Shown here: piece by piece, positions 7,603 to 14,485 of the stretch
Layout: each line of letters starts with the position of its first letter
How positions within the stretch are numbered: position 1 is the stretch's first letter
From: Lachnospiraceae bacterium UBA7054
Lineage (GTDB): Bacteria > Bacillota > Clostridia > Lachnospirales > Lachnospiraceae
Assembly: GCA_002492725.1 (NCBI GenBank)
Contig: DLAF01000030.1
Coordinates: 18,852-44,670 of the forward strand
Reading direction: 5' to 3'
Length of the DNA: 25,819 nucleotides
Program-made: the position numbers and the translations under genes
The notes under the pieces: model-generated
What the model was told of the DNA's origin: nothing
What the model saw: only the letters and a program-made list of their open reading frames with translations
The model's database searches: none

Positions 7603-7725
7603 TGTCGGAGCATTTTTGCGACGACACGCGAGCAAAATCTCAAATATTGCTCTGCGATTCCGAGTTTGTGGCTCCGACACAAACTCGCGATTGAAAAATA
7701 AGGTCATCAGACTTATTTTTCAATC
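7603..7725 (-). repeat. Structured intergenic element, copy B
   Basis: Same architecture and order as copy A at 2481-2608. TGTCGGAGC (7603-7611) pairs with GCTCCGACA (7671-7679); a C-to-T change in one arm is matched by G-to-A in the other relative to copy A. GAGCAA/TTGCTC (7630-7635/7647-7652) replaces the corresponding stem of copy A with a different sequence. CGAGTTTGTG/CACAAACTCG (7661-7670/7678-7687) is identical. The 13-bp end stem (7689-7701/7713-7725) keeps the bulged G and the ATCA loop, but its inner 3 bp are GTC/GAC instead of CGC/GCG. On the minus strand it ends 1 base before the GGGGG of uxaA. Confidence 0.8.
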
Positions 7726-7749
7726 TTTTCTCCATGCAAAAACTTTTTA

Positions 7750-9231
7750 CTATTTTTGAATCTCCCGAAGCGCCTCATACATGCCCTTTTCTCGAATAAG
7801 CGCCAGATCCTTCACAACCTCTTCTTCAAAGCCGGAAAGCTTCTTTAAGTCCGCTCCCCAGAACTCCTCGTTTGCAATCACCGCCTTTGCAAGCGCTTCG
7901 TCGCTGTCGTCCTTATGTTCGAAGAAGAAATCGAGAACAAACGCATCGTCCTTGATCTCGTAGGTATCTTCTCCCCGCTGTGCCAAAAGACAGCCCTCGC
8001 CCCGCTTTGTTCCCGCATGATAAAAGCAAAGGTAGGCAGCGAAGGAGAACGTCATGCACTTTGCAAGCTTTCCGTCGTTTCGCTTCGCGTACTCCAGCAG
8101 GGACGGCATGCAGCGCGCCTTCCACTTGGAGGTGGAGTTTAAGGAAATGGATAACAGCTGGTGATCCACAAAGGGATTCGCGAAACGCTCCGTCACATCC
8201 GCCGCAAACTGCATCAGATTATCCTTTGGCAAATCCAATGTGGGAATCACTTCGTCGTAAATCGTCTTATTCATAAAGCCATGGATGACTTCGTCCTTCA
8301 TACAATCCCTGACAATATCCTGCCCCGCAAGATAAGCCGCCATGATAAAGGACGTGTGTGCGCCGTTTAAGATACGCACCTTTCTCTGCTTGTAGGGTGT
8401 CACATCATCCACCACGATGATCGGCAGCCCCGTCTTCTCAATGGGTAACTCCTCCTTGATGGACTGCGGACCTTCAATCACCCAGAAGCCGAACACCTCG
8501 CCGGTGTCGATCAGGTTATCCTTGTATCCCAGTTCCGCGCAGATCTGCTCCGCCTCGTTTCTCGGATAACCGGGCACGATACGGTCTACCAGCGTAGAAC
8601 AGAAAATATTTTCCGCATCCACCCACGCCGCAAACGCTTCGCCCAGCTGCCACTGCTCGATATACTGATGCACACACTTTTTCAGGGCCGCACCGTTATT
8701 GTCAATCAGTTCGCAGGAGAGAATGATGAAGCCGGGCAATTTGTTCTCATATCTGTGATACAAAAAATCGGTGAGTTTCGCCGGGAAACTTGCCGGAGGC
8801 GTATCCTCCTTTTTGCAGGAAGGATCGTATACAATACCGGCCTCCGTCGTGTTGGATACGATAAACCGCAGATCCGGATTTTTCGCGCAGTTTAACAGTT
8901 CCTGATAATCCTGATACGGATTTAAGCATCTGGAAAGCGCGGAAATCACCCTCTTGTTATTTACCTTCTGCCCGTTCTCGGAACCGCGCAAAAACAATGT
9001 GTACAGGCAGTCCTGTTCATTCATCATATCGCCCAGCCCTTGTCCGATCGGCTGTGTCACGCAGACTTTGCCGTTAAAGTCTGCCTCTTCGTTCATCCTG
9101 TCAAAAAAGTAATCCACAAAAGCTCTCAAAAAATTCCCTTCTCCAAACTGAAGTACCTTCTCCGGGGCCTCCTTCAGAAGATAGCCGTCGAACTTTTGTT
9201 CCTCCAATGTCTTGTAACTAAGCAGCTCCAT
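7750..9231 (-). CDS. uxaB: Tagaturonate reductase (altronate oxidoreductase) UxaB
   Basis: 493-aa NAD(P)-dependent reductase of the mannitol-dehydrogenase family, converting D-tagaturonate to D-altronate. The N-terminal Rossmann region has VLQFGEGNFLRAFVDYFFD, typical of UxaB. SNTTEAGI and the catalytic K-V-R-I-L-N-G-A-H-T-S segment, where Lys, Asn and His are the family's active-site residues, follow in order. The start is ATG 9231, with GGAGG 9 bases upstream; the in-frame GTG at 9240 is too close to that site. It lies 18 bases after uxaC and is surely co-transcribed with it from the promoter at 10766-10794. UxaB is the NADH-consuming step of the pathway, relevant to the neighbouring hydrogenase. 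Confidence 0.94.
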   Translation of the reverse strand: MELLSYKTLEEQKFDGYLLKEAPEKVLQFGEGNFLRAFVDYFFDRMNEEADFNGKVCVTQPIGQGLGDMMNEQDCLYTLFLRGSENGQKVNNKRVISALSRCLNPYQDYQELLNCAKNPDLRFIVSNTTEAGIVYDPSCKKEDTPPASFPAKLTDFLYHRYENKLPGFIILSCELIDNNGAALKKCVHQYIEQWQLGEAFAAWVDAENIFCSTLVDRIVPGYPRNEAEQICAELGYKDNLIDTGEVFGFWVIEGPQSIKEELPIEKTGLPIIVVDDVTPYKQRKVRILNGAHTSFIMAAYLAGQDIVRDCMKDEVIHGFMNKTIYDEVIPTLDLPKDNLMQFAADVTERFANPFVDHQLLSISLNSTSKWKARCMPSLLEYAKRNDGKLAKCMTFSFAAYLCFYHAGTKRGEGCLLAQRGEDTYEIKDDAFVLDFFFEHKDDSDEALAKAVIANEEFWGADLKKLSGFEEEVVKDLALIREKGMYEALREIQK

Positions 9232-9249
9232 AACCCACACCCTCCTTCT

Positions 9250-10686
9250 CTATTTGATTCCAAAATACCGTTCCGCGTTGTAATAGCTGATGCCTTCTAC
9301 CAGTTTCTTTAATGACGCCGGGTTTGCCGGATACTCGCCTTCCTCCACCCATTTCCCGATCAGGTTGCACATGATCCGCCTGAAATAGTCATGCCTGGTG
9401 TAGGACAAAAACGACCTGGAATCGGTCAGCATCCCCACAAAGTTGCCAAGCAGACTTAAGTTTGCCAAAGATTTCATCTGCTCTTCCATGCCGTCTCTGG
9501 TATCGAGGAACCACCACGCCGCACCCATCTGCATCTTTCCGGGAATTTCATCCGACTGGAAAGCGCCGATACAGGTCGCGATCTGGTTAAAATCGCTCGC
9601 GTCCAGAGAATATATGATCGTCTTCGGAAGCTCATCCGTTTTATCAAGTTCCGAGAAAAGCGCCGCCATTTCATTGGCACAGTTACTCTTTGCAATCATG
9701 TCAAAGCCGGTGTCCGGCCCTTCGATCCAGAACATTTTTTCATTGACATTCCTCGTACAGGAATAATGAATCTCCATGACAATGTTCTCTTTTTTATATT
9801 TCCTCGCCAGAGAGAGCAGGATGGCTGTCTGATATTTGTCGATTTCCGGCTTGGTAAGTTTTTCACCCTGCAATCCCTTTTGCAGGATCCGGTCAAGCTC
9901 CTCCTCTCCCGCAAGTGTGAAGGGAACATAATCGATACCGTGGTCGGACGCCCTGCAGCCATGCTTCTTGAAGAAATCTATCCTCTCATTCAAGGCATCC
10001 TGTACCTCTTTTACCGTCTCAAGTTTTTCCTTCCCGACAGAAGCGGCCAGTGCCTTGATATAATCCGCGAAACCTTCCTTCTGGATATTGATTGCCTTAT
10101 CCGGCCTGTAAGACGGACAGACCATAAAGGAAATGCTTTTGTCCGCCGCAATCTTTTCATGCCATTCCAGCGTATCTATCGGATCGTCCGTGGTGCCGAT
10201 GTATTTTACGTTGGACTGCTCGATGATCCCTCTCACCGTAAGTTTGTCGGATGTCTGCAAAAGCTCGGTGGTCTTCTTCCAGATCGTCTCCGCATTCTCC
10301 GGCGTCAGCGGCTCGTCTATGCCGAAATATTTTTTCAATTCCAGATTGCACCAATGGTACATCGGATTGCCAATCGCCATCTCCAGACTTTCCGCAAACT
10401 TTAAAAATTTCTCGTAAGGGTCTTTGTCCCCGGTAATGTATTCCTCGGGCACGCCGTTGGAACGCATGACCCTCCATTTATAGTGATCGCCAAAGTATGT
10501 GCCGTCCGCATTCTTTCCACCAAGCCACACCTCCGCAATATTCTGATACCTTCTGTTCTCATAGATTTCCTTCGGAGAAATATGACAATGATAGTCTATC
10601 AAAGGCAGCTTCTGCGCATGATCATGAAACAGCCTCTTTGCCGTCTCGTTTTTTAACATAAAATCTTCGTTTAAAAATCTTTCCAT
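9250..10686 (-). CDS. uxaC: Uronate isomerase UxaC
   Basis: 478-aa amidohydrolase-fold isomerase that converts D-galacturonate to D-tagaturonate (and glucuronate to fructuronate), the entry step of the pathway. The metal-binding H-x-H is in IDYHCHISPKEIYENRRY near residue 34. Family landmarks such as TTDDP(I)DTLEWH, FRPD-like SYRPDKA and the GMLTDSRSFLSYTRHDYFRR segment near the C-terminus are present, and the length is normal. The ATG at 10686 follows GGAGG with a 5-base gap. First gene of the uxaC-uxaB(-uxaA) unit, directly downstream of a strong promoter with an overlapping repressor-type palindrome. Confidence 0.96.
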   Translation of the reverse strand: MERFLNEDFMLKNETAKRLFHDHAQKLPLIDYHCHISPKEIYENRRYQNIAEVWLGGKNADGTYFGDHYKWRVMRSNGVPEEYITGDKDPYEKFLKFAESLEMAIGNPMYHWCNLELKKYFGIDEPLTPENAETIWKKTTELLQTSDKLTVRGIIEQSNVKYIGTTDDPIDTLEWHEKIAADKSISFMVCPSYRPDKAINIQKEGFADYIKALAASVGKEKLETVKEVQDALNERIDFFKKHGCRASDHGIDYVPFTLAGEEELDRILQKGLQGEKLTKPEIDKYQTAILLSLARKYKKENIVMEIHYSCTRNVNEKMFWIEGPDTGFDMIAKSNCANEMAALFSELDKTDELPKTIIYSLDASDFNQIATCIGAFQSDEIPGKMQMGAAWWFLDTRDGMEEQMKSLANLSLLGNFVGMLTDSRSFLSYTRHDYFRRIMCNLIGKWVEEGEYPANPASLKKLVEGISYYNAERYFGIK

Positions 10687-10747
10687 ACTTACCTCCGTCG
10701 CATTCCAAACCTGGTTTTTTGTTCCTTCGCTACCCCGCCCGCATCGT

Positions 10748-10763
10748 ATGTAAGCGTTTACAT
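10748..10763 (-). promoter_or_regulatory. LacI/CcpA-type operator (cre-like) of uxaC
   Basis: ATGTAAGCGTTTACAT is a palindrome with one mismatched pair and a central CG, matching LacI-family operators and the catabolite-response element of CcpA. It starts 2 bases downstream of the -10 box, overlapping the expected transcription start, which is a repression position. It shares sequence and register with the site at 14391-14406. Confidence 0.75.
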
Positions 10764-10765
10764 AA

Positions 10766-10794
10766 AGTAAACAATATTTTTACGATTTTGTCAA
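10766..10794 (-). promoter_or_regulatory. Sigma-A-type promoter of uxaC operon
   Basis: On the minus strand TTGACA (10789-10794), a 17-base spacer and TTTACT (10766-10771) form a strong promoter. The 118-base gap between hydA and uxaC contains this promoter, the operator and the uxaC ribosome binding site. Confidence 0.75.
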
Positions 10795-10804
10795 GTGTAA
10801 CCAC

Positions 10805-12529
10805 TTACTTTTTTTCGTGATCCGTATGTAAAAGCATGTGGGCTTTATGTGATAACGGCTTTTCAAAAAATACCTCATAAAGCGTTACGATATCGGGATT
10901 TTCATGGGAAAACCGACGTTGTGCCTGCCTGTCCAAATTTCGCAGCGTCTCGCTCCTTGTATCGGCAAGCTCCATCCCGTCTTTGATGGGCTGCCCGCCG
11001 CCTCCGACGCATCCTCCCGGACAGGCCATGACCTCCACAAAATCGTAATGCACCTCTCCTCTTTCCAGGGCCTCTATGAGCTTCGCGGTATTTCCAAGCC
11101 CGTTTACGACTGCCGTGCGGATCGTAACGTCTTTGATCTGAAACTCCGCCTCTTTCCACAACTTTTGTTCTCTGCTGCTGCGAACCTCACGAAAAGCATC
11201 CTCTCCCGGATTGCTGCCGGTCATCAGATAGTACGCGGAACGGAGAGCCGCCTCCATCACGCCGCCGGTCGTTCCGAAGATGACACCCGCCCCGGTGCCT
11301 TCCTCCATGGGTCTGTCGCAGGGCTTCTCCGTGAGCGTGTGGGGATCGATATGCGCCATCTTGATCATGCGGTTCAACTCCCTGGTCGTCAGCACCACAT
11401 CCACGTCGTTTCCCACATACTCCTCATAAAACAGCTCCATTTCACGCTCCGCTTTTTTTGCCATGCAGGGCATGATGGAAACGGTCACGATGTTTTCCGG
11501 CGCCACGCCTATTTTCTTTGCAAAATAAGTTTTCATCACCGCGCCGAACATCTGCTGCGGCGATTTTGCGGTGGATAGTCTGCCCGTAAGGTGTGGATAG
11601 CGGGCCTTCACGAACCGCACCCAGCCGGGACAGCAGGAGGTAAACATGGGCATCTGCCTTGTGTCTCCCTTTTTGAAGCGCTCCACAAATTCGCTGCCCT
11701 CCTCCATGATGGTAAGATCCGCCGAAAAAACGGTGTCAAACACATAGTCGAAACCCATACGCTTCAAGGCGTCCACGATCTTGCCCATGGGCGTTTCCTC
11801 TGGCGTCATACCAAACGCTTCGCCCCATGCCGTTCTTACTGCGGGAGCCACCTGTACCACCGTCACCTTGTCCTTGTTGTCGATTGCCCACCATGCCTTT
11901 TCGGTGTCATCCCGCGCCCGAAGCGCGCCGACCGGACAGTGGGTAACGCACTGGCCGCACAGGGTACAGTCGGACTCTTCTATTTTGCGGTTGCCCGCCA
12001 CATACACATCCGTTCTGGAGCCGGTTCCCTCAATGTCCCAAACCTTCACATTCTGTATCTTGTCGCACACCTGAATACAGCGCATACATTTGATACATTT
12101 ATCATTGTCCCGAATCAGCGGGAAATTTTTGTTCCAGGGCAGGGGCCGCAGTTCCTTTTCATAGGGTACGTCCAGAATATTCAAATCTCTGGCGATCGTC
12201 TGCAGGGAACAGTTCCGGTTGCGGGCGCAGGTCACGCAGTCCGTATTGTGCTGAGACAGGATCATTTCAATGGTTTTTCTTCGGTTCCTGCGCACCTTTG
12301 CGCTGTTGGTATAGACCACCATCCCCTCCTCCACCTGATTATTGCAGGAGGTCACCAGTTTTTCTTTTCCCTCGATCTCCACCACGCACACGCGGCAGGC
12401 GCCGATCTCGTTGATATCTTTCAGATAGCAGAGCTTGGGAATGGGTATGCCCGCTTTGTTTGCGGCGTCCATAATGGTACTGCCGTTTTCCACTTCTATT
12501 TCCCGGTCGTCTATTGTCACTTTTACCAT
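10805..12529 (-). CDS. hydA: [FeFe] hydrogenase catalytic subunit
   Basis: 574-aa enzyme for reversible proton reduction to H2. Every metal site is visible in order. The [2Fe-2S] domain has C34, C45, C48 and C62; the His-ligated [4Fe-4S] has H94, C98, C101 and C107. Two ferredoxin-type clusters follow at C145/148/151/155 and C188/191/194/198. The H-cluster has TSCCPGW (C299-C300), MPCMAKKAE (C355) and CPGGCVGGGGQP (C503, C507). A small-subunit-like tail follows to the end. The predicted location is the cytoplasm; there is no signal peptide. Its start overlaps the end of the upstream flavoprotein gene by 7 bases, implying translational coupling and a complex of the two. Without a NuoE or full NuoF gene nearby, the electron partner is probably that GltD-like subunit and/or ferredoxin. 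Confidence 0.96.
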   Translation of the reverse strand: MVKVTIDDREIEVENGSTIMDAANKAGIPIPKLCYLKDINEIGACRVCVVEIEGKEKLVTSCNNQVEEGMVVYTNSAKVRRNRRKTIEMILSQHNTDCVTCARNRNCSLQTIARDLNILDVPYEKELRPLPWNKNFPLIRDNDKCIKCMRCIQVCDKIQNVKVWDIEGTGSRTDVYVAGNRKIEESDCTLCGQCVTHCPVGALRARDDTEKAWWAIDNKDKVTVVQVAPAVRTAWGEAFGMTPEETPMGKIVDALKRMGFDYVFDTVFSADLTIMEEGSEFVERFKKGDTRQMPMFTSCCPGWVRFVKARYPHLTGRLSTAKSPQQMFGAVMKTYFAKKIGVAPENIVTVSIMPCMAKKAEREMELFYEEYVGNDVDVVLTTRELNRMIKMAHIDPHTLTEKPCDRPMEEGTGAGVIFGTTGGVMEAALRSAYYLMTGSNPGEDAFREVRSSREQKLWKEAEFQIKDVTIRTAVVNGLGNTAKLIEALERGEVHYDFVEVMACPGGCVGGGGQPIKDGMELADTRSETLRNLDRQAQRRFSHENPDIVTLYEVFFEKPLSHKAHMLLHTDHEKK

Positions 12530-14355
12530 AATGTACTGCGCCCTCCTTTCAAAGCTCCAAAGCCAAAATGATCACAGCGCAGACATCTGGATGCTTCCTG
12601 CCTGCACTCGGCCTCCGTCATGGGAAGCTCCACGCCCTCGAAGTCGCAGATTCTCTCGCACGCTTCTCTCTCGGTCATATTCACACGACCGCAGGGATTT
12701 CTATCCGCAATGTTGGGCTGAGGCACCTCCACCTCGCTTGAGATACTGTGGTGATAGCCCAGATATTCATCGATATTGGCAGCCAGCACCTTTGCCGCCC
12801 CAATCGCGCGGACGACCGTGGCTGGGCCGGTCGCGCAATCGCCTCCCGCAAACACGCCTGGGAGCAGATCGAATCCCCCATATCTCTGCGTCTGGATTAC
12901 GCCCCTGTTTACGGGTACGCCGGCATCCGCAAAGTGCTGATATTCAATGTCCTGTCCGATGGCAACGATAATGGTCTGACAGGGAATCGTAACGTTTTCC
13001 TCACCTGTTGCTCTCACGCTTGCCCTGCCGTTTTTGATACTGCTGATCATCTGCGGCTGCACCTCAAGTCCTGTCACCTTACCGTCTGTGTCTTTGCATA
13101 TCTTAACGGGAGCCTTCAAAACCTGTACTTCCACTCCCTCCGCAATGGCACCGTCTATCTCGTCCCGCAGCGCCGTCATATCCGCGATCCTTCTCCGATA
13201 TACGATACGCACCTTCTTCGCCCCAAGACGCACCGCCGTCCGCACGGCGTCCATGGATACGTTGCCGCCTCCAATGACGCAGACTTCTTTCCCTTTCAAA
13301 TCAATCGCCTGATTTTTTCCGACATCCCGCAAAAACTGCACGGCGGAGATCACACCGTCCGCATCCTCTCCCTCGATGCCAAGTTTTTTATCCGTGCCTG
13401 CCCCAATCGTAATCAGCACCGCGTCATACTTTTCCCGCAGCTCATCTATGGTGATATCGATGCCGATCCTGTGCCCGTATTCCACCTGAACGCCCGTCTC
13501 CAAAATAGCATTGATATCCTCATCCAGTTTCTCCTTGGGCAGCCGGTAATTCGGGATCCCGTAGCGAAGCATACCCCCAAGCTTTGGAAGCATCTCATAA
13601 ACCACGACCTGATGGCCCATCAGCTGTAAATAGTACGCGGTGCTAAGGCCGCCCGGGCCGCCGCCGACGATCGCCACCTTTTTCCCGGTAGACGCGCTGC
13701 ATGCAGGCGGCGCCACCTTCCCCGCAAACTCCGTGGCCATCCGCTTGAGCCCCCGGATATTAACGGAGTCATCCACCATATTTCTGCGGCATCTCGCCTC
13801 ACAGGGATGCTCACAGATAAATCCGCAGGTCACCGGGAACGGATTGTCTTTGCGGATCAGACGCACCGCATCCTCATACCGTCCCTCGTACACCAGCGCG
13901 ATGTATCCCGGAATATCCACTCCTGCCGGACACAGGGAGACGCAGGGCACCGGCTGCTGATAGGTACAGGTACAGCGTCCCTGTTCAATATGCGCCTCAT
14001 ATTCCTCGCGGAACCCCTGCAGACCCTTGTACACCATATTGGCTGCCTCATAGCCGATCGCGCAGTCCGCCGACTCCATGATACATTCCGCCGTCTCCTT
14101 GATTTCATCCAAAATAGCAAGCGTTGCCCGGCCTTCCAGCACATCCGTTATCATGGCTTTTAACTGAGAAAGCCCCACTCTGCATGGCACGCACTTGCCG
14201 CAGGACTGCGCATGGCACAATTCCAGAAATGCCTTTGACATGTCGATTGGGCACAGCCCCGACGGACTTGACTCGATCCTTCTCTCCAAATCCCTGTAAA
14301 GCTCCTCCACCACGAGCTGCGCTCTGTTTGGTATCGGAATTTCCAGTCTGCTCAT
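12523..14355 (-). CDS. NuoF-type iron-sulfur domain fused to GltD-like NAD(P)H:acceptor oxidoreductase, hydrogenase partner
   Basis: 610-aa fusion. Residues 30-105 match the C-terminal [4Fe-4S] domain of NuoF/HydB (SCGKCVPCRVG at 51-61 with a distant Cys at 98). The FMN/NADH-binding part of NuoF (GRGGAGFP-type loop) is absent. From about 128 on it is a glutamate-synthase-beta/NfnB-like flavoprotein: Fe-S Cys motifs CVSLCPAGVDIPG (138-150) and CGFICEHPCEARC (177-189), FAD loop VGGGPGG (230-236), second nucleotide loop VIGGGNVSMDA (360-370) and YRRR (386-389), where the Arg cluster suggests NADPH, then GVFAGGDC. A final Cys pair is in SRCLRCD. ATG 14355 follows GGAGGG by 6 bases; the earlier ATG at 14370 overlaps that site. 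It is the first gene of a two-gene operon with hydA. The proposed role is moving electrons between NAD(P)H and the hydrogenase, possibly with bifurcation; this is inferred from domains and context. Confidence 0.85.
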   Translation of the reverse strand: MSRLEIPIPNRAQLVVEELYRDLERRIESSPSGLCPIDMSKAFLELCHAQSCGKCVPCRVGLSQLKAMITDVLEGRATLAILDEIKETAECIMESADCAIGYEAANMVYKGLQGFREEYEAHIEQGRCTCTYQQPVPCVSLCPAGVDIPGYIALVYEGRYEDAVRLIRKDNPFPVTCGFICEHPCEARCRRNMVDDSVNIRGLKRMATEFAGKVAPPACSASTGKKVAIVGGGPGGLSTAYYLQLMGHQVVVYEMLPKLGGMLRYGIPNYRLPKEKLDEDINAILETGVQVEYGHRIGIDITIDELREKYDAVLITIGAGTDKKLGIEGEDADGVISAVQFLRDVGKNQAIDLKGKEVCVIGGGNVSMDAVRTAVRLGAKKVRIVYRRRIADMTALRDEIDGAIAEGVEVQVLKAPVKICKDTDGKVTGLEVQPQMISSIKNGRASVRATGEENVTIPCQTIIVAIGQDIEYQHFADAGVPVNRGVIQTQRYGGFDLLPGVFAGGDCATGPATVVRAIGAAKVLAANIDEYLGYHHSISSEVEVPQPNIADRNPCGRVNMTEREACERICDFEGVELPMTEAECRQEASRCLRCDHFGFGALKGGRSTLW

Positions 14356-14390
14356 GTAAACCCTCCCCATCTTTTTTCTTTTGGAATAAA

Positions 14391-14406
14391 ATGTAAGCGC
14401 TTACAT
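14391..14406 (-). promoter_or_regulatory. LacI/CcpA-type operator (cre-like) of hydrogenase operon
   Basis: ATGTAAGCGCTTACAT is a perfect palindrome; the flanking AA/TT extends it to 20 bp (14389-14408). It begins 2 bases downstream of the -10 box, exactly as at uxaC. A LacI-family protein (the neighbour at 5094 or CcpA) is the expected binder. Confidence 0.8.
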
Positions 14407-14408
14407 TT

Positions 14409-14437
14409 AGGGTAACACAAAGCGCCCGGTTTTGCAA
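14409..14437 (-). promoter_or_regulatory. Promoter of the flavoprotein-hydA operon
   Basis: On the minus strand TTGCAA (14432-14437), a 17-base spacer and TACCCT (14409-14414) preceded by TGT form an extended -10 promoter. The -10 is weak in sequence, but spacing and operator position match the uxaC promoter. Confidence 0.55.
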
Positions 14438-14470
14438 GCATCAATTGTAACATGTTACAAAATCGGGCGC
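14422..14470 (-). terminator. Hairpin after the nicotinate phosphoribosyltransferase gene
   Basis: GCGCCCGGTTTTG (14422-14434) and CAAAATCGGGCGC (14458-14470) form a 13-bp stem with one G-T wobble and a 23-base loop. On the minus strand the stem is followed by TTTGTGTT, so it can serve as an intrinsic terminator 15 bases after the pncB stop. It overlaps the -35 region of the hydrogenase promoter. Confidence 0.55.
14445..14460. promoter_or_regulatory. Perfect 16-bp palindrome upstream of hydrogenase promoter
   Basis: TTGTAACATGTTACAA is a perfect palindrome located 8 bases upstream of the -35 box of the hydrogenase promoter and partly inside the pncB terminator loop. The position suits an activator or repressor dimer. 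It resembles a redox-regulator (Rex/Crp-Fnr) site, but the TTGT...ACAA spacing is 8, not the 10 of canonical Rex sites. The regulator is unassigned. Confidence 0.5.
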
Positions 14471-14485
14471 TGCTGCTGCAATTTA

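Noticed and set aside
10794..10816. Plus-strand hairpin AAGTG/CACTT followed by a T-run as a terminator
   Set aside because: No plus-strand gene ends there; the T-run is the antisense of Lys codons at the end of hydA.
11591..12571. 326-codon plus-strand open frame opposite hydA
   Set aside because: It lies antisense to a complete hydrogenase with all metal motifs; its His/Arg-rich translation shows no domain. The same applies to long plus-strand frames at 12748-13629, 6452-7342 and 1709-2365.
14445..14460. Canonical Rex (NADH-sensing) operator
   Set aside because: Rex sites have TTGT and ACAA separated by 10 bases; here the separation is 8, so it is reported only as an unassigned dyad.
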